A stretch of 64,000 nucleotides of DNA from SIG710 sp045651985. Its GTDB lineage: Bacteria; Bacillota; Clostridia; Oscillospirales; CAG-272. Below, piece after piece: positions 1 to 7,629 of this stretch. The first letter of the stretch is position 1. Every line of letters begins with the position of its first letter. The stretch spans positions 1 through 64,000 of the forward strand of contig JAZRTK010000010.1 of assembly GCA_045651985.1 (NCBI GenBank). Direction: 5' to 3'. The translations under genes were made by a program, and so were the position numbers. The notes beneath the pieces were generated by a model. That model did not search any database. It was not told the DNA's origin and saw nothing but the letters and a program-made list of their open reading frames with translations.

Positions 1-1098
1 CTACGTAATGTTTACAAAAAGTATCCCGGCGGTGTAGTAGCCGTTTCCGATTTCAACCTTGAAATCAAGGATAAAGAATTTATTATTCTTGTTGGTCCTT
101 CCGGTTGCGGTAAATCTACTACTCTTCGTATGGTAGCCGGTCTTGAAGAAATTTCCGATGGTGAAATCTATATCGGTGACCGTCTGGTTAACGATATCGC
201 TCCTAAGGACAGAGATATCGCGATGGTTTTCCAGAACTACGCTCTGTATCCTCATATGACCGTTTTCGATAACATGGCTTTCGGACTTAAGCTCCGCAAG
301 ACTCCCAAGGAAGAGATCAAGAGACGCGTTGAAGAAGCAGCTCGTATCCTTGATATTGCCCACCTGCTCGACAGAAAGCCTAAGGCTATGTCAGGTGGTC
401 AGAAGCAGCGTGTTGCTCTGGGCCGTGCTATCGTTCGTTATCCTAAGGTATTCCTTCTTGACGAGCCTCTGTCCAACCTTGATGCAAAGCTTCGTGCAGC
501 CATGAGAACAGAGCTTACAAAGCTTCATAAGAGCGTTGAGACAACGTTTATCTACGTTACTCACGACCAGGTCGAGGCTATGACCATGGCGAGCCGTATC
601 GTTGTTATGAAGGACGGCGTTATCCAGCAGGTTGACGCTCCTCAGACACTTTACGATAAGCCCTGCAACATCTTCGTAGCAGGCTTTATCGGCACACCTC
701 AGATGAATTTCGTAAACGGTACTCTCGAGCAGAAGGGTGACGCAGTTCACTTCGTATTCGAGGGCGGCGACATCAAGCTTCCCGCAGAGAAGACCGCTTC
801 CGATACAGTTAAGGAATACATCGGCAAGGAAGTTGTTGTTGGTATCCGTCCCGAAGCTATTCACGACGAGCCCGTTCACCTTGAGACGTTCGCTGACTCT
901 GTTGTTGACGCAGTGGTTGACGTAACCGAGCTTATGGGATCCGAGATCCTCATGTACCTCAATGTTGGTGAGTCCAGAATGGTAGCTCGCGTATCTCCCA
1001 GATCTCCCTCTCGCGCAGGCGACGAGATCAAGGTCGCTATCGACGCTGCAAGAATCCATATCTTCGATAAGGATACAGAGCGTTGCATCGCACACTGA
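1..1098 (+). CDS. Sugar ABC transporter ATP-binding protein, MsmK/UgpC type (5' truncated)
   Basis: The cytoplasmic ATPase of a carbohydrate ABC importer, hydrolysing ATP to drive a membrane permease pair. The frame is open from base 1, so the first few residues lie outside the window; the Walker A motif GPSGCGKST is encoded near bases 97-123, upstream of the first in-frame ATG at 130. Further on are a Q-loop (MVFQNYALYPHMT), the signature SGGQKQR, the Walker B region VFLLDEPLSNLD and the switch histidine in YVTHDQ. The C-terminal third resembles the MalK/MsmK regulatory (TOBE-like) domain. No permease gene follows, which suits a shared ATPase serving several sugar transporters (inference). 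A strong terminator follows 12 bases after the stop. Confidence 0.9.
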   Translation, partial: LRNVYKKYPGGVVAVSDFNLEIKDKEFIILVGPSGCGKSTTLRMVAGLEEISDGEIYIGDRLVNDIAPKDRDIAMVFQNYALYPHMTVFDNMAFGLKLRKTPKEEIKRRVEEAARILDIAHLLDRKPKAMSGGQKQRVALGRAIVRYPKVFLLDEPLSNLDAKLRAAMRTELTKLHKSVETTFIYVTHDQVEAMTMASRIVVMKDGVIQQVDAPQTLYDKPCNIFVAGFIGTPQMNFVNGTLEQKGDAVHFVFEGGDIKLPAEKTASDTVKEYIGKEVVVGIRPEAIHDEPVHLETFADSVVDAVVDVTELMGSEILMYLNVGESRMVARVSPRSPSRAGDEIKVAIDAARIHIFDKDTERCIAH

Positions 1099-1110
1099 TT
1101 TAATACATAA

Positions 1111-1138
1111 AAGGCAGACCGGCAGGTCTGCCTTTTTT
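1111..1138 (+). terminator. Intrinsic terminator after the sugar ABC ATPase
   Basis: A 10-bp perfect stem (AAGGCAGACC with GGTCTGCCTT), a 4-base loop and a T-run. Confidence 0.9.
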
Positions 1139-1152
1139 GCTAATAAACGGGC

Positions 1153-1845
1153 TTACTTATTTTTCTTGCTTTCCTTTATCATATCCCGCAGGGCGGAAAT
1201 GGCGTCGCTGAGCCCGCCCACGCCGTCGATAAGACCATATTGGACAGCTTCCTCGCCGTCAACGATAGATCCCACGTCTGTGGCAAGCTCATCGGGGCGC
1301 ATCATCAGCTCCTGAATTTTTCCGCTGTCAGCATTTGAGTGGCTGACGATGAATTTTATTATCCTCTCTTGCATGGATTGGAAGTATTTGAAGGTCTGAG
1401 GTACGCCCACCACCAGTCCCGTTATACGGACGGGGTGAATGGTCATGGTCGCCGAGGGTACGATGAAGGATTTTTTAGCCGCCACAGCTAAGGGAACGCC
1501 GATAGAGTGACCGCCCCCAAGGACCAATGACACCGTAGGTTTGGACATTGACGCTATCATTTCCGCTATAGCAAGCCCCGCCTCAACATCGCCGCCCATG
1601 GTGTTCAGTACCACCAAAAGACCTTCGATCTCGGTACTTTCCTCAATCGCCATGAGCAGCGGTATTACGTGCTCGTATTTAGTGGCTTTTTGACCTTCTC
1701 CTAAAATGTAATGTCCCTCGATTTGACCGATAATACTCAAACAATGCAGGTTTCCCCCGGGGTTCATTGTAACCACACTGCCTGTTTTTTCTATTTCCTC
1801 CAGCCTTTGCTCCGAGTCCTTTGATTTGTCCTTTTCTTCTGCCAT
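1153..1845 (-). CDS. tepA: ClpP-like serine protease, TepA/YmfB family
   Basis: A 230-residue ClpP-fold peptidase. Visible motifs are the oxyanion-type loop GGDVEAG (about 84-90), the nucleophile Ser114 in GGGHSIG, and His137 in MTIHPVR; the third catalytic acid is probably in the C-terminal region. An acidic, lysine-rich N-terminal tail of about 25 residues is typical of TepA and not of housekeeping ClpP. Family members act as cytoplasmic peptidases, and Bacillus TepA was linked to protein export. The ATG follows GGGAGGT at good spacing. It is transcribed alone, convergent with the ABC ATPase gene. Confidence 0.8.
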   Translation of the reverse strand: MAEEKDKSKDSEQRLEEIEKTGSVVTMNPGGNLHCLSIIGQIEGHYILGEGQKATKYEHVIPLLMAIEESTEIEGLLVVLNTMGGDVEAGLAIAEMIASMSKPTVSLVLGGGHSIGVPLAVAAKKSFIVPSATMTIHPVRITGLVVGVPQTFKYFQSMQERIIKFIVSHSNADSGKIQELMMRPDELATDVGSIVDGEEAVQYGLIDGVGGLSDAISALRDMIKESKKNK

Positions 1846-2172
1846 TTTGTATACCTCCCGCCGCTTTTTTCGGCTTTTTTGTTATTGTTTCGCAAAACAA
1901 AATATTTATTCAGATTTTGCAGATCCTCTTTTAAAAAATCTCCCCGACAGTGTATAATTATAACAACAATTTGGCTCCAAGAAAATTGGATTGGTAAATA
2001 AATAATATAAGCGACACAATCGGCGGGGGGATATTTAAAGTTTCACGGGATAGATCTCGATTTTAGTTGACTTTTGTCTTTTTATGTGGTATAATTTAGC
2101 GTTGAATGCTATTCGTTTTCTTATTGTTTTGGCATATAATAAAACGATTCTATACGTAAAGGATAAAATAAA
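1846..2172. other. 327-bp intergenic region between tepA and phosphoglucomutase
   Basis: It holds the tepA ribosome binding site, AT-rich sequence and the phosphoglucomutase promoter. A TATAAT-like box near 1957-1962 on the minus strand could serve tepA but lacks a convincing -35. I see no RNA gene or small ORF. Confidence 0.5.
2067..2095 (+). promoter_or_regulatory. Sigma-A-type promoter of phosphoglucomutase
   Basis: TTGACT (2067-2072), a 17-base spacer and TATAAT (2090-2095), about 78 bases before the start codon. Confidence 0.8.
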
Positions 2173-3822
2173 ATGACAAAATATGAACTTTGGCTCGAAA
2201 ATGCCGCAGAGCTTCGCGGTGAGCTTGAAAAAATGAGTGAAAGCGAGATCGAGGACGCGTTTTACCGCGATCTTGAATTCGGCACGGCGGGTTTGCGAGG
2301 TGTTATCGGCGCGGGAACCAACCGCATGAACGTCTACACGGTCGCTATGGCTTCTCAGGGGCTTGCGAACTATATGATAAAGAATTTTTCCGATGCGAAG
2401 ATCGCCGTAAGCTACGACTCCCGTAACTTCTCGGACACCTTTGCAAAGATCTCCTGCGAGGTATTTGCCGCAAACGGTATAAAGGCGGTAATTTATCCCG
2501 AGCTTATGCCCGTGCCCTGTCTTTCCTTTGCGGTGAGAAGTTTAGGCTGTGCGGCAGGCGTTATGATAACGGCTTCCCACAATCCCGCAAAATATAACGG
2601 TTATAAGGTATACGGCTCTGACGGCTGTCAGATGACGAGCGAGGCGGCAGACGGTGTAACGGCAGAGATAGAAAAACTTGATATCTTTTCGGACGTTCGC
2701 CGTATGAGCTTTGACGAGGGCATTTCAAAAGGACTCATCTCATACGTCGACGACAGCGTTTTCACAGCCTTTTGCGAGCAGGTAAAGGGAACATCCGTGC
2801 TTTTTGGGGACGAGATAGACAAGAATGTTTCTATCGTATATACTCCTCTGAACGGAAGCGGTCTCAAGCCCGTAATGCGCGTGCTGGGTGAAACGGGCTT
2901 CAAGAATGTAACGGTAGTTTCGGAGCAGGAAAAGCCCGACGGAAATTTTCCCACCTGTCCTTATCCCAACCCCGAGATAAAGGAAGCGATGGCGCTTGGC
3001 ATGGAGTACGCTAAAAAATACAACGCTGACCTGCTTCTTGCGACCGACCCTGATTGTGACAGAGTTGGCATTGCCGCCTTTGACGGCAATGAATACCGCC
3101 TGTTCACAGGTAACGAAACGGGTATTCTCTTGACTGATTTTGTCTGTTCTCAGCGCGCCAAACATAAAAAAATGCCCGAGAACCCCATTGTGGTAAAGAC
3201 TATCGTCACGACCGACTTGGCGGACAGGGTCGCCGAGAGCTACGGCGTTCGCGCAGTCAACGTGCTCACGGGATTCAAGTATATCGGAGAGCAGATCGCT
3301 CTGCTTGAGGAGAAGGGAATGGAAGATTCCTACCTGTTGGGTTTCGAGGAAAGCTACGGATACCTTTCGGGCACATACGTTCGCGACAAGGACGCTGTCA
3401 ACGCTTCCTTCCTCATCTGCGAGATGTTCGCGTATTACAAGACCCGCGGAATCAGTCTTATTGACCGCTTGAACGAAATATATGCAAAGCACGGCTACTG
3501 CTTAAACACCCTACATTCCTACCAGTTTGAAGGTTCTGCGGGCTTTGCCAAGATGCAGGATATTATGAAGAAGCTCCGCGGCGGCGTGAGCGCATTTGGC
3601 GGTCATGCGACAGAGAAAACTCTCGATTATCTGCAAGGACTTGACGGACTGCCCGGTGCCGACGTTATAAAATATTTTCTTAACTGCGGTTCGGTGGTCA
3701 TTCGCCCCTCGGGCACAGAGCCGAAATTAAAGGCTTACATCACGGTCACGGCTGAAACAGAAGTGAAGGCAAGAGAAACGGAGCAGCAGATCAAGGCAGA
3801 CCTCGATGAGATTCTTAAATAA
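2173..3822 (+). CDS. pgcA: Phospho-sugar mutase (phosphoglucomutase, PgcA type)
   Basis: Interconverts glucose 1-phosphate and glucose 6-phosphate (or the mannose pair), linking glycolysis to nucleotide-sugar and cell-envelope synthesis. The 549 residues show the phosphoserine loop TASHNP (Ser135), the metal loop DPDCDR (about 293), the sugar-specificity loop GFEESYGYLSG, and the C-terminal phosphate-binding loop RPSGTEPKLK. The length fits the long PgcA subfamily. The ribosome binding site is weak (AAAGGATAAAATAAA before ATG). It is a single gene with its own promoter and a shared bidirectional terminator. Confidence 0.9.
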   Translation: MTKYELWLENAAELRGELEKMSESEIEDAFYRDLEFGTAGLRGVIGAGTNRMNVYTVAMASQGLANYMIKNFSDAKIAVSYDSRNFSDTFAKISCEVFAANGIKAVIYPELMPVPCLSFAVRSLGCAAGVMITASHNPAKYNGYKVYGSDGCQMTSEAADGVTAEIEKLDIFSDVRRMSFDEGISKGLISYVDDSVFTAFCEQVKGTSVLFGDEIDKNVSIVYTPLNGSGLKPVMRVLGETGFKNVTVVSEQEKPDGNFPTCPYPNPEIKEAMALGMEYAKKYNADLLLATDPDCDRVGIAAFDGNEYRLFTGNETGILLTDFVCSQRAKHKKMPENPIVVKTIVTTDLADRVAESYGVRAVNVLTGFKYIGEQIALLEEKGMEDSYLLGFEESYGYLSGTYVRDKDAVNASFLICEMFAYYKTRGISLIDRLNEIYAKHGYCLNTLHSYQFEGSAGFAKMQDIMKKLRGGVSAFGGHATEKTLDYLQGLDGLPGADVIKYFLNCGSVVIRPSGTEPKLKAYITVTAETEVKARETEQQIKADLDEILK

Positions 3823-3856
3823 AAAACTCGGAAGGCATGAGCCTTCCGAGTTTTTT
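3821..3856. terminator. Bidirectional terminator between pgcA and alaS
   Basis: A 16-bp perfect stem (3821-3836 with 3841-3856) and ATGA loop. A- and T-runs on both sides serve the two convergent genes. Confidence 0.9.
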
Positions 3857-3861
3857 ATTAT

Positions 3862-6522
3862 TTATTTAAGCATTCCTTCAAGTGCAGCCTTTGCAGAACC
3901 AAGTGCCTCTGCAATTTTGGATGCGTCCTTGCCGCCTGCCATGGCGCTGTCAGGTCGTCCGCCGCCCTTGCCGTCTGCAACTGCCGCAACTGCTCCAACC
4001 AGCTTGCCTGCGTGCGCACCTGCCGAAACGGCATCCTTACCGCAAGCGCAGACAAACGTAAGTCTGCCCTCGGCCTCAACTGCCATAACGGTTACAAGGT
4101 CGTCGTATTTTGCCTTGAGATCGTCTGAAAGTGTGCGGGCTGTGTCGGGTGTCATGCCATCCAGCTTTGCGGTTGCGAGACGAACAGAGCCGACTGAAAC
4201 TGCGTTTTCTGTGATCGCGCCCGCCTTTGTTGCCGCGATCTTGCCGTTGAGTGACTCGATCTCCTTCTTTGCATCGTGAAGCTCACTCTGGATCTGCGCT
4301 GCTCTCTTTGCAACGTCGGAAATTTTCTGAACTTTAAGCTCCTTTGCGACCTCGTCGATAGTCTTCTGCTGGGAAGCCATGTATTCGAGAACGTTTGTAC
4401 CTGTAATAGCAACGATTCTTCTTACGCCCGCCGCAACGGAGGACTCGGAAAGGATCTTGAACAGCCCGATCTTTGCCACGTTGTCAACGTGTGTACCGCC
4501 GCAAAGCTCGGTGGAAAGATCCCCCATTTTGACGGCACGGACTACGTTTCCGTATTTCTCGCCGAACAGAGCCATAGCACCCATAGCCTTTGCGCCTTCA
4601 ATGTCGGTCTCGACCGTATCAACGGCAGCTCCCGAAAGGATTCCTGCGTTTACGATAGCTTCAACTTTGGCGATCTCTTCCTCCGTCATGGGAGCAAAGT
4701 GAGCAAAGTCAAAGCGTGTTTCGTGCTCGTCAACGTAAGAGCCTGCCTGGGAAACGTGGTTGCCAAGAACCTGGCGAAGTGCCGCCTGAAGCAGGTGAGC
4801 CGCGGAGTGGCTGCGCTTGATTGCCGCGCGTCTCGTCTCGTCAACTCTTGCCCAAACAGCGTCGCCTGTTTTGAGCGTGCCATTGCCGTCGGAAATCTTG
4901 CAGATGTGGATATATACGCCGTCAGTCTTCTTTGTGTCGGCGACCTCAACGGCAAGCTCGCCCTTTGTACCTGCAAAGATCATACCCGAGTCACCTACCT
5001 GACCGCCGCCCTCGCCATAGAAGGGGGTCTTGTCAAGGATAAGGGAGAATTCGCCTTCGTTTACCTCGGAAACTGCGTTGTCGTCCACGATAATTGCAAG
5101 AACCTTGCAGCCAACGGTCTCAATAGAATCGTAGCCGCAGAACTGAGTTTTTTCAAGCTCGCCAAGCAACGACTTGGAGGAATCGCTCCATCCACCTACG
5201 TTACCTCTTGCGTTTCTTGCTCTTACTCTTTGCTCCTGCATTAGGGCAGTGAACTTTTCTTCGTCTATTGCCAGACCGCTTTCTGCCGCGATCTCGCGTG
5301 TAAGGTCAATGGGGAATCCAAAGGTATCGTACAGCTTGAACACGTCGTCGCCCGAAATGACCTTTGCGCCGCTGTCCTGCGCCCCCTTTATAAGGTCGGA
5401 CAGGATAGAAAGACCTGCGTCGATGGTAGCGTCAAAGCGCTCTTCTTCAAGCGAAATGACCTTTAAAATGTAGTCTCTCTTTTCGTCAAGCTCACAGTAC
5501 GCACCCTTGCTTTCCTCGATCGAAGTAGTCAAGGTGTCCACCAGGAAAGGGTGGTTGATGCCCAGGAGCTTTCCGTGACGGCAAGCGCGACGGATAATAC
5601 GGCGAAGCACGTATCCACGGCCTTCGTTTGAGGGAATAACGCCGTCGGAGATCATGAACATTGCGCTTCTTGAGTGGTCTGTTACAACGCGGATAGAAAT
5701 ATCGTTTTCTGCGTCGTCTCCGTAGTTCTTGCCCGAAATTTCGCAGACCTTGTCGATGACCTTACGGATAGTATCGACCTCGAACATGTTGTCAACGCCC
5801 TGCATAACGCAAGCCAGACGCTCAAGACCCATACCTGTATCAATGTTTTTCTGCGCAAGCTCTGTGTAGTTGCCGTTGCCGTCGTTGTTAAACTGGGAGA
5901 ACACGTTGTTCCAGATCTCCATGAATCTGTCGCAGTCGCAGCCGGGCTTGCAGTCGTGTGAGCCGCAGCCGTACTTTTCTCCGCGGTCAAAATAGATCTC
6001 AGAGCAGGGACCGCAGGGACCTGAGCCGTGCTCCCAGAAGTTGTCTGCCTTGCCAAGGCGCACTACGTGCTCTTTCGGCACACCGATCTTGTTTACCCAG
6101 ATGTCGTAAGCCTCCTCGTCGTTCTCGTAAATGGACGGCCAGAGCAGGTTTTCGGGAATTTCAAGCGTCTTTGTGAGGAACTCCCAAGCCCACGGAATAG
6201 CCTCCTCCTTGAAGTAATCGCCAAAGGAGAAATTTCCAAGCATTTCAAAGAACGTTCCGTGGCGGGCGGTGTGGCCAACGCGCTCAAGGTCGGGCGTTCT
6301 TATACACTTCTGGCAGGTCGTTACTCGGTTGCGGGGAGGGATCTCCTCACCTGTGAAGAACTTCTTCATAGGTGCCATGCCTGAGTTTATAAGCAGAAGG
6401 GATTTGTCGTTGATGGGAACCAGAGGGTAAGAGGGAAGTCTCAGATGTCCCTTTGATTCAAAGAAAGCGAGATATTTTTCTCTCAGATCGTTAAGTGAAG
6501 TCCAAACCATTTTATTTGTCAC
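3862..6522 (-). CDS. alaS: Alanine--tRNA ligase
   Basis: Charges tRNA-Ala with alanine in the cytoplasm. The 886-residue, full-length protein has the class II N-terminal catalytic core (FFESKGH, then INSGMAPMK and GRGYVLRRIIRRACR), the central tRNA-recognition part, the editing domain with zinc-ligand motifs (KRSHSAAHLLQ and ELCGGTH) and the C-terminal oligomerisation/DHHA1 domain ending in GGRPDSAMAGG. The start is set by ATG with GAAAGGTGA upstream. No T-box precedes it; a plain promoter lies just upstream. Confidence 0.98.
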   Translation of the reverse strand: MTNKMVWTSLNDLREKYLAFFESKGHLRLPSYPLVPINDKSLLLINSGMAPMKKFFTGEEIPPRNRVTTCQKCIRTPDLERVGHTARHGTFFEMLGNFSFGDYFKEEAIPWAWEFLTKTLEIPENLLWPSIYENDEEAYDIWVNKIGVPKEHVVRLGKADNFWEHGSGPCGPCSEIYFDRGEKYGCGSHDCKPGCDCDRFMEIWNNVFSQFNNDGNGNYTELAQKNIDTGMGLERLACVMQGVDNMFEVDTIRKVIDKVCEISGKNYGDDAENDISIRVVTDHSRSAMFMISDGVIPSNEGRGYVLRRIIRRACRHGKLLGINHPFLVDTLTTSIEESKGAYCELDEKRDYILKVISLEEERFDATIDAGLSILSDLIKGAQDSGAKVISGDDVFKLYDTFGFPIDLTREIAAESGLAIDEEKFTALMQEQRVRARNARGNVGGWSDSSKSLLGELEKTQFCGYDSIETVGCKVLAIIVDDNAVSEVNEGEFSLILDKTPFYGEGGGQVGDSGMIFAGTKGELAVEVADTKKTDGVYIHICKISDGNGTLKTGDAVWARVDETRRAAIKRSHSAAHLLQAALRQVLGNHVSQAGSYVDEHETRFDFAHFAPMTEEEIAKVEAIVNAGILSGAAVDTVETDIEGAKAMGAMALFGEKYGNVVRAVKMGDLSTELCGGTHVDNVAKIGLFKILSESSVAAGVRRIVAITGTNVLEYMASQQKTIDEVAKELKVQKISDVAKRAAQIQSELHDAKKEIESLNGKIAATKAGAITENAVSVGSVRLATAKLDGMTPDTARTLSDDLKAKYDDLVTVMAVEAEGRLTFVCACGKDAVSAGAHAGKLVGAVAAVADGKGGGRPDSAMAGGKDASKIAEALGSAKAALEGMLK

Positions 6523-6549
6523 CTTTCAGGAAAAAATTTCATACGAATA

Positions 6550-6578
6550 ATTATATCATCCTTGTCACTTTATGTCAA
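6550..6578 (-). promoter_or_regulatory. Promoter of alaS
   Basis: On the minus strand TTGACA (6578-6573), 17 bases, TATAAT (6555-6550). The -35 box lies only four bases past the coaW stop codon. Confidence 0.8.
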
Positions 6579-6581
6579 GGT

Positions 6582-7445
6582 TTATTTGCCCTCGTCGAAC
6601 GCGTGGAGAGCGGCACCGATAACCGTGCCGAACTGTGAATTTTCGGGTATTATAAACTTGACGCCAAAGGTGGATTCAAGCCCCTCAAAGACGCGGCGGA
6701 CGTGAGGCATGGTAGTCAAATTTCCCGTGAGCACGATCTCCTTTACCGAGTGTGACCGTGCGGCAAATATCGCGGTGGTGGCGATAGTTTCCGCTACCAT
6801 ATTTACGATTCCCAAGGCTATGTCGGAGCTTGTGGCAATGTCGCTGACGTTGCCGAAGTTTGCGGCGGTCAGCTCGTCGTTCATGCCGGGGTACTTGTGT
6901 TTTTTGGCAAGGTCCTTTACCCGAAGGTCGATGTTTCCAAGATCTCCCGTATCGCAAAGCTCCTCGATGTGCTCGATAGTATCAACGCCCAGGATCTTCT
7001 TTGAAAGACCGATCAGAGTACCGCCGCCGACGCCCGTACCGCCCATGTAATCGGTGGAAACTCCGCCGTTTGAAGTCTTTTTGGCGTGGATTATGGCAGT
7101 ACCCGTGCCGAGACTGACAACGATAGCTTCGTTCAGCCCCGAAAGGTAAAGACCTCCTTTGCCGATGCTTGAAAATTCGGGTACACCGCTGCATTTGAGG
7201 GTGTAGAGAGGACGGTCAATGTGTGATGAGCCAACGCCCGTCATCATGACCTGATCGATGTCGTCAAGGGACAAGCCGTTTTCCATGGTGAACTTGCCAA
7301 GCGCACCGTAAATTGAGGTTATAGGGTCGGTGGCGCGCACGAAAATGGGCGCGATCAGCCGATGTGATTTATTTTCGCACTGGACATCAAAGCCTACGAT
7401 CTTCGTGGTGCTTCCGCCAACGTCGATTCCGATAACAACTCCCAT
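6582..7445 (-). CDS. coaW: Type II pantothenate kinase
   Basis: Phosphorylates pantothenate, the first step of coenzyme A synthesis. The 287 residues carry the ASKHA phosphate-binding motif GIDVGGSTTK at the N-terminus and the type II signature GTGTAIIHAKK followed by YMGGTGVGGGTLIGL. Type II kinases in bacteria occur mainly in Bacillota and resist CoA feedback (family knowledge). The gene lies just upstream of alaS but alaS has its own promoter. Its leader has a perfect 7-bp GC hairpin directly before the Shine-Dalgarno sequence (see findings). Confidence 0.88.
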   Translation of the reverse strand: MGVVIGIDVGGSTTKIVGFDVQCENKSHRLIAPIFVRATDPITSIYGALGKFTMENGLSLDDIDQVMMTGVGSSHIDRPLYTLKCSGVPEFSSIGKGGLYLSGLNEAIVVSLGTGTAIIHAKKTSNGGVSTDYMGGTGVGGGTLIGLSKKILGVDTIEHIEELCDTGDLGNIDLRVKDLAKKHKYPGMNDELTAANFGNVSDIATSSDIALGIVNMVAETIATTAIFAARSHSVKEIVLTGNLTTMPHVRRVFEGLESTFGVKFIIPENSQFGTVIGAALHAFDEGK

Positions 7446-7457
7446 AAGATCTCCATT

Positions 7458-7473
7458 CCGCCGCTTGCGGCGG
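7458..7473 (-). promoter_or_regulatory. GC hairpin before the coaW ribosome binding site
   Basis: CCGCCGC-TT-GCGGCGG on the plus strand; on the transcript it ends directly before AATGGAGATCTT and ATG. One of four similar leader hairpins in the window. Confidence 0.5.
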
Positions 7474-7550
7474 CACCAATGTTTTTGGAAAACTTCGAGG
7501 ACCGTCTAAAAGACGCTCTGCTACGCATAATTTTCCATTATATCCTTATA

Positions 7551-7579
7551 ATTATAGCACAACAGGGTCACCGTGTCAA
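7551..7579 (-). promoter_or_regulatory. Promoter of coaW
   Basis: Minus strand TTGACA (7579-7574), a 17-base spacer, TATAAT (7556-7551). This gives a leader of roughly 100 bases that includes the GC hairpin. Confidence 0.8.
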
Positions 7580-7591
7580 GATTTTCACAAG

Positions 7592-7624
7592 AAAAATCCC
7601 CGACGGGACGTTCCGTCGGGGATT
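7592..7624 (-). terminator. Terminator of the LtaS-like gene
   Basis: An 11-bp stem (ATCCCCGACGG with CCGTCGGGGAT) followed on the minus strand by TTTTTC. Confidence 0.85.
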
Positions 7625-7629
7625 GGGTC

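Noticed and set aside
6523..6600. A T-box or L-box type leader for alaS
   Set aside because: The promoter is about 30 bases from the start codon, leaving no room for a leader RNA.
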